Positions 42,489-51,895 of a stretch of DNA of 64,000 nucleotides are shown here, piece after piece; within the stretch, counting starts at the first letter, position 1; each line of letters starts with the position of its first letter. The stretch covers positions 1-64,000 of the forward strand of contig CAZGUI010000009.1 of assembly GCA_964528875.1 (NCBI GenBank), read 5' to 3'. Below the pieces are notes generated by a model. That model did not search any database and was not told the DNA's origin. It worked only from the letters and a program-made list of their open reading frames with translations. The stretch is from Bacteroides_E sp964528875 (GTDB lineage Bacteria > Bacteroidota > Bacteroidia > Bacteroidales > Bacteroidaceae). A program made the translations under genes and the position numbers.

Positions 42489-45400
42489 TTAATTTATAGG
42501 TTCAATTCTGAAAGAATAAGTTAGTTTTTGATCATTGGGAATCATATATTTACTCAAAGGCAAAGGACCGCAACTGGCATTGCCTAGACCTTGCTGAATA
42601 CAGTCTAAACTGAGGATTACCTCCTCTTTTTTTATGTTTTTTAAATTAAAATCATGACGAGCGTTCCACAGCATCTCGTCCGAAAAGTGAAGTGCACTAA
42701 AGCTTAATCTATCTTTAGATAATATCTTTATACCTTTACCATATTTATCAGCAATTGTAAGCCAACGTATACCTTCTCTATTTCCCATACTTTGGGGTCT
42801 CACATAATGTTCGGATGCCATTTCATCAACCGTCTTACTATAAATACCAATAAAGCTTGAGGAGTTACGATCGGAATAATTCTCATGAGGTCCATTACCA
42901 TACCAAGTTATATATTCTAGATTCTTCACCAACTCAATATTTAACCCTAAACGCCTAATAACAAGATCATTGTATGAATCCTCAAAATCAACTTGAACAT
43001 CGATTATACCATTTGCATATATCGTATATATTGAAACGTAGTTAACAAGGATTGCTTTTTGAGGATGATGTATCATGGCTTCATTTGCAACTTCAAACAC
43101 AATAGAGTTGTTTTCTGCATTCAATTTATAATCAAACCTCTTGTTTGAAATTGTTGTATTATAATAACTTTGATCAGTGTACTTATCATTATTTATACTT
43201 CTATACCAATTGAAAGAGAAACCTTTTCCTTTGTGTATAATTTCTTTACCTTCGTATTTTAGTGATGTTAGCGTAGCACAATCTTTGGAGGAAACAAAAG
43301 CCTCAAATCCCTCTCCAACAACACGAATACCATTTTTATTGGTTTCGTAAGACAAATCTCCAATTACACTTAGATCTTCATTTAACATAACTTTTTCGGT
43401 CAAAGGTAGTTGCTCGGAAGCAACGATATGACCTTCAGAAGCCCATCTGTGATTGTCTCGTAGTGAAATATAAACATTTAGAAAATACTCACTATTAATA
43501 TCTAGTTCTTTAGTATAAGGAATTGAGACTGAAATCTTTTGGAAAGGAGCAAGTTCAATATTTGCTAATGTTCCTTTCTCTAATTCGTGGCCATTTTTCA
43601 ATAACACCCAATTTATATTGAATTGGTCTAGATTTAAAAATTCATATCGATTCTCTAGTTCAATTCTCCTTGAATCTATTTTTGTTATTTTAATGTACTG
43701 ATACACTTTTTTTACTTCCAGTAATTTCGCTGTAATTCGTCTATCAGGTGTAGTCAAACCATTACAGGCAAAATCTCCATCATTGGGTTTATCTCCAAAA
43801 TCACCACCATAATAATATTGATCCAAAGGTTTGCCATACATATTTATGCCTTGATCCACCCAATCCCAAATACATCCCCCTATTGTTCGTTCCGAATAAT
43901 TCTCTATATAATCCCAATATTCAGCTAAATTTCCGACAGAGTTACCCATTGCATGCGCATATTCGCAGATGAAATAAGGTTTCGTCGAGCCATTCTTATC
44001 GAATTGAATCATTCTTTCCAAAGAGGGGTACATATTAGAGTCAATATCTGCAATTTCATTCTTTCCTTCATAATGCACAGGTCTAGTCGTATCCATTGCT
44101 TTTGTTCGTTTATACATTTCGTCGAAATTATTACCGTCACCACCCTCATTACCTAAAGACCAAAAGATAACTGAAGGATGATTTTTATCACGTTCTATAA
44201 CTCTTTCTATACGATCAACAAATGCATTAGCCCAACTTATGGTGAACCCTATTCCATGATTCCCATGGTTCTCCAAGTCAGCCTCATCCATAACATAAAG
44301 TCCATAATAATCACATAGGGAATACATTTGTGAACTATTAGGATAATGACTCGTCCGTAAAGTATTAATATTGTGCTGTTTCATCATTATGACATCTTCC
44401 ATCATAGATTCGACTGGAACTGCTTTACCATGCTGGGGATGTATATCATGACGGTTAACACCTTTAAAAAACACAGGCCTATTATTGATATATACCCGTC
44501 TATCTTTGAGTTCTATCTTACGAAATCCATGTTTGGTAGACATAGCCTCGGTTTCTTTGCCGCTTTCGTCCTCTAAAAACAATATAACTGTGTATAAATT
44601 AGGAGTCTCGGCCGACCATAATAATGGTTCATTTACCGGTATTTGTAAAGAAACTTTTCGCTTACTACCTTTATTTATCTCTTCAATCAAGACTTTGTCT
44701 TCAATAACAAGTTTTTTATTTATGTCTAACAGCTGAATGTTTAATAGCTTTCTTTCGCTTCTTCTCGAGCTATAATTATGCACAAATGCATCAACATTCA
44801 ATACAGCACTATTCAACTCATCATTTGTAAATTCGGATGTCAAGGTATAATCTCTTACATGTACTTTTGGAGTAGCTCTTAAGTATACATCACGATGAAT
44901 TCCACTTAAACGAAACATATCTTGGTCTTCTATGTAACTTGCATCTGTCCACCTAAAAACCTCAACTGCCAAAGTATTCTGTCCTTGTCTTACATATTTT
45001 GTAATATTGAACTCAGCATCATTATTTGCGCCTTCACTATAACCAACTTTTTGTCCATTTACCCAAACATTAAGACAGCTATAAGCACCATCGAAGTGCA
45101 AGAAAATCTCATTATTTTTCCAACTTTCCGGAACTACAAAATCTCTCCTATATGAGCCTACCGGATTGACCTCTTTTTCGTTTGTGTATCCTTTTTGAGG
45201 TAATATTAAAGGAGGATCATTCTTGAATGGATAAGTAAAATTTGTATATATTGGCGTTCCGTATCCTTGCATCTCCCAGTTGGAAGGGACAGGTATGTTA
45301 TCCCAAGAGGATACATCATAATTGGTTTTATAAAAGTTGATAGGACGATTTTCAGTGCTGTTTACCCAATGAAACTTCCATGTCCCATTGAGTAAGATGT

Positions 45401-46064
45401 AAAGACTGGAACTAGGAGTTAACCAAGGCTTATCAAAGCATGGAGAATTCATTAACTCATCCATCGAAGCATAAGGATGAAAAGTCGCATGACCCTGTTC
45501 TTTATTGATAGCAAAAATAGTTTCGTTCTCCCATGGGTTTTTACTTATAACTCTTTTCTTTTCCTTTGGAGCTTTCGTTTCAGGACGTAATTTCCACGAC
45601 TGACCCGTATTGTGTTTCTGCCATATCTTAGCACCAACCACTTCGGGTCCATCATAGCATAATTCCATATTAGAAAGTCTATTGACTATCACATAAGCTC
45701 CCGTTCCGGTAATTTTCAGTATCCAATGCTGATTTTTGTTGTTTTCATGCCCATCCCATTGTACTAAAGCATTTCCTTTTTCATCATAAAATTCTTCACC
45801 TGTATTATCTACGGCCTTTCCATAAAAAGGATTTTGTATAAAATAAGAACCATTGTCCAACAGTTTGACAACCCATAATTGTGCTTTATCATTGCCCTTA
45901 TCTTCTTCTAAAAATAAATTTGTATCATTGTTCTCACTATGCTGATTACTCAACACCAAGCCTAGTGGACTGATTATTTTATAAAGTAAATTCGGATTAA
46001 TATCCTGCGCACTCATAGTTATTCCTACCAGAAAAGAACAGATAGTAAATATTGTTTTTTTCAT
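42489..46064 (-). CDS. GH2 beta-galactosidase with N-terminal ricin-type lectin domain
   Basis: 1191 aa from ATG 46064; the longer TTG frame is not used. Signal peptide (MKKTIFTICSFLVGITMSAQ). Residues about 22-160 form a ricin-B-like beta-trefoil with three Q-x-W repeats (Q62-W64, Q112-W114, Q155-W157). The rest is a LacZ-type GH2: sugar-binding domain (about 195-400), TIM barrel with acid/base Glu640 in SLGNEGGDGN and nucleophile Glu701 in FICEYAHAMGN, and a C-terminal beta-galactosidase small-chain domain with HYVRPQSMGNREGIRW. Probably a periplasmic or surface exo-beta-galactosidase carrying its own carbohydrate-binding module. Confidence 0.88.
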   Translation of the reverse strand: MKKTIFTICSFLVGITMSAQDINPNLLYKIISPLGLVLSNQHSENNDTNLFLEEDKGNDKAQLWVVKLLDNGSYFIQNPFYGKAVDNTGEEFYDEKGNALVQWDGHENNKNQHWILKITGTGAYVIVNRLSNMELCYDGPEVVGAKIWQKHNTGQSWKLRPETKAPKEKKRVISKNPWENETIFAINKEQGHATFHPYASMDELMNSPCFDKPWLTPSSSLYILLNGTWKFHWVNSTENRPINFYKTNYDVSSWDNIPVPSNWEMQGYGTPIYTNFTYPFKNDPPLILPQKGYTNEKEVNPVGSYRRDFVVPESWKNNEIFLHFDGAYSCLNVWVNGQKVGYSEGANNDAEFNITKYVRQGQNTLAVEVFRWTDASYIEDQDMFRLSGIHRDVYLRATPKVHVRDYTLTSEFTNDELNSAVLNVDAFVHNYSSRRSERKLLNIQLLDINKKLVIEDKVLIEEINKGSKRKVSLQIPVNEPLLWSAETPNLYTVILFLEDESGKETEAMSTKHGFRKIELKDRRVYINNRPVFFKGVNRHDIHPQHGKAVPVESMMEDVIMMKQHNINTLRTSHYPNSSQMYSLCDYYGLYVMDEADLENHGNHGIGFTISWANAFVDRIERVIERDKNHPSVIFWSLGNEGGDGNNFDEMYKRTKAMDTTRPVHYEGKNEIADIDSNMYPSLERMIQFDKNGSTKPYFICEYAHAMGNSVGNLAEYWDYIENYSERTIGGCIWDWVDQGINMYGKPLDQYYYGGDFGDKPNDGDFACNGLTTPDRRITAKLLEVKKVYQYIKITKIDSRRIELENRYEFLNLDQFNINWVLLKNGHELEKGTLANIELAPFQKISVSIPYTKELDINSEYFLNVYISLRDNHRWASEGHIVASEQLPLTEKVMLNEDLSVIGDLSYETNKNGIRVVGEGFEAFVSSKDCATLTSLKYEGKEIIHKGKGFSFNWYRSINNDKYTDQSYYNTTISNKRFDYKLNAENNSIVFEVANEAMIHHPQKAILVNYVSIYTIYANGIIDVQVDFEDSYNDLVIRRLGLNIELVKNLEYITWYGNGPHENYSDRNSSSFIGIYSKTVDEMASEHYVRPQSMGNREGIRWLTIADKYGKGIKILSKDRLSFSALHFSDEMLWNARHDFNLKNIKKEEVILSLDCIQQGLGNASCGPLPLSKYMIPNDQKLTYSFRIEPIN

Positions 46065-46149
46065 TTTATTAAAAGTTTTCTTAGATAGTAAATAAGGATA
46101 GATGCTCAAAAGATAAGTGTCACATTTATAGACTTAATATATTCCAGTA

Positions 46150-47925
46150 TTAATTATCTTTCGATAGTTTATTCAGAATTAGTTTGGCATGATTCAACTC
46201 ATCATTCCATGTTGAGGTCCTTTCTAACGAATTGAATTTCACAACTGTTTTATTTAATAAATCAAGTTCTCTGTGCTTGTTTTTATCTGATAGAATTTTA
46301 CGTAGTATCTTTATCTTTTCAAAGTCTTGAATACCTTCCAGCACACGTTCATAGCGAATAGAACTACGAGCATCCGGGTATACAATATATGTATCTCCGG
46401 CAGGCCATGTTCGAAAACGGGAATCTTTCAATGGATTCTCCACCCATGAATTGAAAGCCCATCTCAACCAACCATCGTAACCTGAAGCTAAAGCAAACCA
46501 CGACAAGTATGTACCTTCAGCCGCATCAGAAAATGTAAACACATTAGGAAACTTATGTGCACAACATATATAGGGCGTTGTAATAAGTCCTTTTTCTCTT
46601 CTTTTCATTATATCTGTCATATCTACCGGATGTTCTGCTCCTACACACATATCTCTAATAAATGGATATTTTTTGTAGCTTTTATGATTATCCGCTATTG
46701 CTACTCCAAGCTCCGGAGCATATTTTTTGAGTGTTTTTAGTGTAATATCCATATCTTTCGGATTACGTTCATCCATTGCAATATTGGTTATCTCGAGCCA
46801 GCCTTTTTCGGTTTGATGTCTTACAAAATCAGTTAAAAAGGGTTTCCACATCTGATCGAACAATTCTGTTCCAGGATTAGCACTAACTGTTACAATTTTA
46901 CCTACTTCTTCATCCATATAATGTAACTCATTATTCCAAGGGAGCATAGAATAACAGTTTATCATATGTGTAACGCCCAAATCCATCATAAACTGAACCC
47001 ATTTGTCAAAAACTGTATAGTCATAACTCCAACTACCATCTAGACACTTAGTCCATTTAATCATATCCTCATAAGCATCATAGCACTGATGATTCCATGG
47101 GTCTTTGTTAATATTAGTAGTTATGACCTTCTGTCCCATATCAGCTAACATTTGCATCAATGGTTTCATTTTATTAAAATGCGCATCTGTCCATAGCTCT
47201 AAATTATGAATTCGAGCAACTGCTGAAGGATGTTGCCATTGATCAAGATGGATAGTCCACTGAGATGCAGGGGGCAATACTTGTTCAATGACCTCTAATT
47301 CTATGCTAAACTTATGGCTTTGTTTATTTCCTGCAAATATTTCGACTACACTTTTATAGTTTCCACTCCTTGCATCACGTGGGATTTCTATAGTTATCCA
47401 AACAGGCCTAACTGTTTTTCTTTCTATATCGAAACAAGCTAAACTATCTAACATATCAGGAGCCAATGATGCATCCAACTCATCCGGATTACGTTCACAC
47501 TCATCACACCCTTCTCCAAATTCATCTGTCAACACATAGCGTACAAAGCGTGCTTGAGCTATTTTTTTAGGTAAAGTATATTCCTCAGACTCAAAATTGC
47601 CCACTTTGACCTCAACTTGCTCTACATCACAATCCGACCATAACAATAGTTGGGCTGAAAGCCTTTCTCCTTTCCACCCTTCCATTTTATGTACCGAAGT
47701 TTCTTCGTTTAAAGTTGGCATCACTGACTTTGCATATTTTGTATCTATACTTACAAATGATGCGCACAACCCACTACTTAAAGGGTTTATCCAATTTGTA
47801 GTATCTCTTTTAGGATCATCTGCCTCTACAAAAATAGCATTGACTGTGTGTCCTTTATTATTCCTGCAAGAAGAGCTTGCTAAACAAACGATGAAAAGTA
47901 ATAGGTAATAATATTTATTTTTCAT
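46150..47925 (-). CDS. DUF4091/GH123-like lipoprotein, putative beta-N-acetylgalactosaminidase
   Basis: 591 aa. A lipobox CLASSSC at the N-terminus indicates a lipoprotein. A beta-sandwich (about 25-210) precedes a TIM-barrel-like domain with LEITNIAMDERNPKDMD, whose Asp-Glu pair matches the catalytic D-E dyad of GH123 beta-GalNAcases that use substrate-assisted catalysis. The C-terminal part (YDGWLRWAFNSWVENPLKDS, WPAGDTYIVYPDARSSIRYERVLEGIQDFE) is the DUF4091 signature. Activity on beta-GalNAc is inferred; other DUF4091 members are uncharacterised. Confidence 0.82.
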   Translation of the reverse strand: MKNKYYYLLLFIVCLASSSCRNNKGHTVNAIFVEADDPKRDTTNWINPLSSGLCASFVSIDTKYAKSVMPTLNEETSVHKMEGWKGERLSAQLLLWSDCDVEQVEVKVGNFESEEYTLPKKIAQARFVRYVLTDEFGEGCDECERNPDELDASLAPDMLDSLACFDIERKTVRPVWITIEIPRDARSGNYKSVVEIFAGNKQSHKFSIELEVIEQVLPPASQWTIHLDQWQHPSAVARIHNLELWTDAHFNKMKPLMQMLADMGQKVITTNINKDPWNHQCYDAYEDMIKWTKCLDGSWSYDYTVFDKWVQFMMDLGVTHMINCYSMLPWNNELHYMDEEVGKIVTVSANPGTELFDQMWKPFLTDFVRHQTEKGWLEITNIAMDERNPKDMDITLKTLKKYAPELGVAIADNHKSYKKYPFIRDMCVGAEHPVDMTDIMKRREKGLITTPYICCAHKFPNVFTFSDAAEGTYLSWFALASGYDGWLRWAFNSWVENPLKDSRFRTWPAGDTYIVYPDARSSIRYERVLEGIQDFEKIKILRKILSDKNKHRELDLLNKTVVKFNSLERTSTWNDELNHAKLILNKLSKDN

Positions 47926-47944
47926 TATACAAGATTGGTTTTTC

Positions 47945-48766
47945 TTACAACATTGCAGCTCCTAATATGGCCACATCATCTATTTCAGAGCGATATATTT
48001 TAAGTCGTTCAAGGCTTTTAGGATACATAAAATCACTCAAACTCGCTTTCATCGATTCTTCAAAAAAAGGCATAGCATTCGCAATACTTCCCCCTATAAC
48101 TACACACGGTGGATCATATGCTAGAAGTACTATTTTGAGCATATTTCCCAAGTGCATCCCATATTCAGCCCATAGGGCAAGTGCAGTATTATCTCCTTGA
48201 ATCGCTTTCTCGTATGCTTCTTTACCAGAGATGTTATTTATTTCTAAAAAAAAAGGAGTACTGCAATAATATTCATAATTATAGCCTTTATACGGAATTG
48301 AGCATATTTCTCCTGCACCTGTATTATGACCACTATAAAGTTTGTTATCGATAATGATACCACATCCCAAGCCTGTTCCTAGGGTGATTCCAACTAAACT
48401 CTCATACTTACTGCCTTGACCAAAATGGTATTCACCATATACAAAGCAATTACAATCATTGTTTATTTTTACAGGAACTTTGAATTCTTTTTCAAGAATA
48501 CTTTTAAGATGTACTTCTTTCCACGATGGAATATTCGTCACATTATAGATTATGCCTTTCTCGGTATCTACAACAGAAGGAACACCAATTCCTATACTTT
48601 CAACAGATTGATTCATCAATTCATGAATCAATACTTTTATTTGATTTATAACTACATGCTCTTCTTCCTGTGACTTACAGGGCTCAGACAATTTTTTCTC
48701 TATTTGTCCATTATTTATCAGAGCAACACGAATATTTGTACCTCCTAAGTCTATACCAATTCTCAT
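47945..48766 (-). CDS. ROK-family sugar kinase
   Basis: 273 aa, cytoplasmic; the only locus enzyme without an export signal. ATP-binding GIDLGGTNIRVAL and GITLGTGLGCGIII, catalytic Asp in KINNDCNCFVYGEY. ROK proteins usually carry a zinc motif HxxxCxCGxxGC after GAGEIGH; here the corresponding region reads GAGEICSIPYKGYNYEYYC with no CxCGxxGC. Probably phosphorylates mannose, galactose, glucose or an N-acetylhexosamine released by the PUL enzymes. No DNA-binding domain, so it is not a repressor. Confidence 0.87.
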   Translation of the reverse strand: MRIGIDLGGTNIRVALINNGQIEKKLSEPCKSQEEEHVVINQIKVLIHELMNQSVESIGIGVPSVVDTEKGIIYNVTNIPSWKEVHLKSILEKEFKVPVKINNDCNCFVYGEYHFGQGSKYESLVGITLGTGLGCGIIIDNKLYSGHNTGAGEICSIPYKGYNYEYYCSTPFFLEINNISGKEAYEKAIQGDNTALALWAEYGMHLGNMLKIVLLAYDPPCVVIGGSIANAMPFFEESMKASLSDFMYPKSLERLKIYRSEIDDVAILGAAML

Positions 48767-48781
48767 ATTATATAATGTATA

Positions 48782-50392
48782 TCAAAAAGTTTGTTTACCA
48801 ACTTCCACCTCTACAGTTTTGGTTTGATTCTTACCCCAATGAATATTCATTTTGAAAGATATATTAGATTCTACAGTAATTTGTGGAGTTGAATCTACTG
48901 AGTTTCTTTTATTGACTTTTAAATTCACTGTTCCATTGGGTCCAAATGGATAATCCTCAATTCCATGAGATTCAGTTTGCACTATATCCCAGGTCAATGT
49001 CTTTTTAGAGAAATCTGATCTGATACCTAGAATATACTCTATAAAAACTGCAATTGGAGGTAATCCTGTCCATCCAACAAATTCATCACGAGCCATGAAC
49101 CCTGGTTCTATTTTTTCAGGTGCATAATACTCCCAGAATGTTCCAGTGTTTTTATAAACCTCAAATACAGAGTTATAGTGATTTTTTGCTATTTCCTTAG
49201 CTAAGGCTGTATAACCCTTATTATCTAATCCACAAATAACCATATAGTTAGCCCCAGGCCACACCCCACCTTGCCAATAACGTCCATTAGCATTATATTT
49301 GGCGTTGTCTGCAGAAAGTGAAGGCACACGATGAGGACGATTAAACAGCTTCGGATCTTTCAGTTTTTCTACCAATTTATCTGTTTGTTCTTTGGTCAAC
49401 ACATCCGTCAAAAGTGCCCAATAGGCAATAATACCTTTTGTAGAAGAAAGACTACCATCAGCATATTGATCATATAAAAAGCCTGTTTCTTCATCCCATA
49501 AATTGTCTCGTACATATTTTGATAAAACTCTCATTTCATCTTCAAAATCTTCGATTTCTTGCCAACGTTCAAGATAAAAGCCCATTTCAAGCATTAACCC
49601 GGCTGTGAATATTTGTTGCAAATTAGCATCTAGCCAAACCATATGCCCATGACTAAAAATCATGTTATACCCAGACTCCACACGTGGCATATTGTCCATT
49701 CCCGTTCCCCAACCACTAGACCAATATGTGCCATTCATCCACGTACGGTTTAATTTTAACCACTTATAGTATGCACATAGTGCAGGAAAGATTTTATGTA
49801 AGCGCTCGTCATCACCATATTGCTTATAGTATAACATTTCAGCCCAAGGTAAAAGATTAGGTCCGGTACTTACAGGATCGTAACGTTCAAAACAATCAGC
49901 TCCATCGCGTTTGATTTCACGACAGATAAAACCATCGGGGTGCTGTTTTGCATAAAAGTTGTCTAATGTCCTCTGAAAGGGGAAGAAGCGATAACCATAA
50001 CGGGCAAACATCATCATAAAAGCAGAATCCCACATGAAAATATTACCATTGTATGCCGTATCTAAATATGGAGATACAAATCCTGAACCTTCAAGTGGTT
50101 GTCGTATGTTTCCTATTGCTATTTCCCATGCACGCCAATACATTTCAATTTCTTTCTCATGTCCTAACCAAATTGGTTTTGGCAATACTTCTTTGGCTTC
50201 AGCAAAAGAGCCTGGTTCAATACATTCAGGTTTTGCAACACGAAACTCATTTTCAGCAACCAAGGCTTCTTTCACATAAGTATTTTTGTATGGTAGGTTG
50301 TATTTAGTCAAGACGTCCTGATCTTCTTGTGAGAATGAGTTCAGTGCACTAAACAAATAAAATACGAATAGTAAAAAAAGTGTTTTTTTCAT
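48782..50392 (-). CDS. GH63/trehalase-like (alpha/alpha)6 glycoside hydrolase
   Basis: 536 aa with a signal peptide (MKKTLFLLFVFYLFSALNSF). The (alpha/alpha)6 barrel shows GH63/GH37-clan motifs: YNGNIFMWDSAFMMMFARYG with an acidic residue at the general-acid position, QHPDGFICREIKRDGADCFE, WSSGWGTGMDNMPR, a GRYWQGGVWPGANYMV segment and TFWEYYAPEKIEPGF. GH63 members hydrolyse alpha-glucosidic bonds including glucosyl-mannose links; the exact specificity is unknown. Tightly packed between the ROK kinase and the metallophosphoesterase. Confidence 0.83.
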   Translation of the reverse strand: MKKTLFLLFVFYLFSALNSFSQEDQDVLTKYNLPYKNTYVKEALVAENEFRVAKPECIEPGSFAEAKEVLPKPIWLGHEKEIEMYWRAWEIAIGNIRQPLEGSGFVSPYLDTAYNGNIFMWDSAFMMMFARYGYRFFPFQRTLDNFYAKQHPDGFICREIKRDGADCFERYDPVSTGPNLLPWAEMLYYKQYGDDERLHKIFPALCAYYKWLKLNRTWMNGTYWSSGWGTGMDNMPRVESGYNMIFSHGHMVWLDANLQQIFTAGLMLEMGFYLERWQEIEDFEDEMRVLSKYVRDNLWDEETGFLYDQYADGSLSSTKGIIAYWALLTDVLTKEQTDKLVEKLKDPKLFNRPHRVPSLSADNAKYNANGRYWQGGVWPGANYMVICGLDNKGYTALAKEIAKNHYNSVFEVYKNTGTFWEYYAPEKIEPGFMARDEFVGWTGLPPIAVFIEYILGIRSDFSKKTLTWDIVQTESHGIEDYPFGPNGTVNLKVNKRNSVDSTPQITVESNISFKMNIHWGKNQTKTVEVEVGKQTF

Positions 50393-50407
50393 TGTATTTA
50401 TCTTTTT

Positions 50408-51883
50408 TTATTTTACAAATAAAATACTATCAGGTAATAAAGTTTCTTCAATATTTCGACTAGCATATCCTACTTCTAACTTTTCTCCCATATATCGTTC
50501 AAAATAGAGTAGTTGTAACTTATGAAAACCTTTCTCAAGTGCAATTTTACCGTCTCTTCTGCGCTCGCTATGAGAGCCGTCATTATCTACAACTATTTTG
50601 TTGTCGATATATAGAACAGAACCATCATCTGAAAATGTATAAAAACGATAAACTCCTGTTTCGGGTATTTTTATCCATGCACTGTATTCAAATCCCATCC
50701 AATCTTTAACTTTAGCCGGAGAAAGAGAAAAATTTTTCAGTACTCCTTTTTCTATAACATCACTCTTGGCTAATTCTGAGACTTCTCTAAATTCACCTTC
50801 ATAGTATGAATAAGAGACTCCATTATCGCTAGGAGCAACATCTAAAGATTTCATTATTGGTAGTTGTTCTTCGTCTACCGATGAAAGACCCGATGGGTAA
50901 TAATAGTAAGTATGGTTACCTTCTTCTTGCGTACAAATCCACGTATCAAATTTACGCTGTCCCTCATACAGTTGTATGATACGAGCACCAATGGGTAAAT
51001 CACCATAGGCGTCAGCTCCAGATCGTCTGCCGAAAGCAAGTGCTATCTCTTTTTCAATTCCTATATAGTCGTTATTGTGATCATGTCCACAAAAAACGCC
51101 CATCACATCACCCATTTCAACAAAAGAAGCAAATAACCCTGAATTGATATCCGAACCTGCAACTCCTTCTCTATTTATACCTACTGTAGTTTGATTATCA
51201 ACAATGTTGCCATACTCGGATAGAGGAATATGCAAAAAAGCAAGAGCGGGTAAAGATTTATTGCCTTGGGAATGAGTATAAGATTTACTTTGCTTGCGAT
51301 ACCATTCTATCTGATTGAAATGTACCCAATCGTAATGACCATATTTTGGATCTTTAGGCTGATTATTAGTATCAATACCGTACAATAACGCTTTAACTTG
51401 CTTCAACTTGCTATCCATTACTGGCAATACATAATTACCTGCTCCCTCGATGTCTTTCGGACCATTTTCGCCAACAAAATACGTCAGCGTATCTATAATA
51501 GAGAAGATTTGACTACGACTCTCTACATCTATCTCAGCATCATGATTACCTAAAGTTATAGTCCAAGGCATCTGGGCTGCTTCAAAAACCTGTGCTAATC
51601 TTAGCCAACTTTCTACAGCAGGAGCCTCGGTAACGATATCTCCTGTAAGAATTGCTATATCAGGTTTTTGAGCATTTAGAACATATTTAATAGATTCAAT
51701 AGTTTTAATGCAGTTCTCAGATACATTATCCCAATGTATATCCGTAAATTGAGCTATCTTAAACTTACCTTGTTCATCGAATTTAAGTATTGGTTTATTC
51801 TCTTCTACTCTACTTTCTTTTTTTTCACAAGAAAAGAAAGTGAAACAAGACATTAAAACAACAAAAATAAAACACTTTTTCAT
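50408..51883 (-). CDS. metallophosphoesterase lipoprotein with C-terminal PA14 domain
   Basis: 491 aa. Lipobox FFSC near residue 19. The calcineurin-like domain (about 40-320) has all five metal motifs: AQFTDIHWDN, LTGDIVTEA, LGNHDAEID, LHIPLSEYGN and CGHDHNNDY. A C-terminal PA14 module (about 355-490) shows SYYEGEFREVSELAK, SDDGSVLYIDNKI and NDGSHS and is clearly related to the PA14 module of the GH92 in the same locus. Hydrolyses phosphomonoesters or phosphodiesters on the substrate; the mammalian GPI-remodelling enzyme PGAP5 belongs to the same broad superfamily. Confidence 0.87.
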   Translation of the reverse strand: MKKCFIFVVLMSCFTFFSCEKKESRVEENKPILKFDEQGKFKIAQFTDIHWDNVSENCIKTIESIKYVLNAQKPDIAILTGDIVTEAPAVESWLRLAQVFEAAQMPWTITLGNHDAEIDVESRSQIFSIIDTLTYFVGENGPKDIEGAGNYVLPVMDSKLKQVKALLYGIDTNNQPKDPKYGHYDWVHFNQIEWYRKQSKSYTHSQGNKSLPALAFLHIPLSEYGNIVDNQTTVGINREGVAGSDINSGLFASFVEMGDVMGVFCGHDHNNDYIGIEKEIALAFGRRSGADAYGDLPIGARIIQLYEGQRKFDTWICTQEEGNHTYYYYPSGLSSVDEEQLPIMKSLDVAPSDNGVSYSYYEGEFREVSELAKSDVIEKGVLKNFSLSPAKVKDWMGFEYSAWIKIPETGVYRFYTFSDDGSVLYIDNKIVVDNDGSHSERRRDGKIALEKGFHKLQLLYFERYMGEKLEVGYASRNIEETLLPDSILFVK

Positions 51884-51895
51884 ACCCCTATTATT

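Noticed and set aside
46065..46109. 15-codon extension of the GH2 gene from TTG
   Set aside because: ATG 46064 begins a normal signal peptide; the extension would put charged residues before it.
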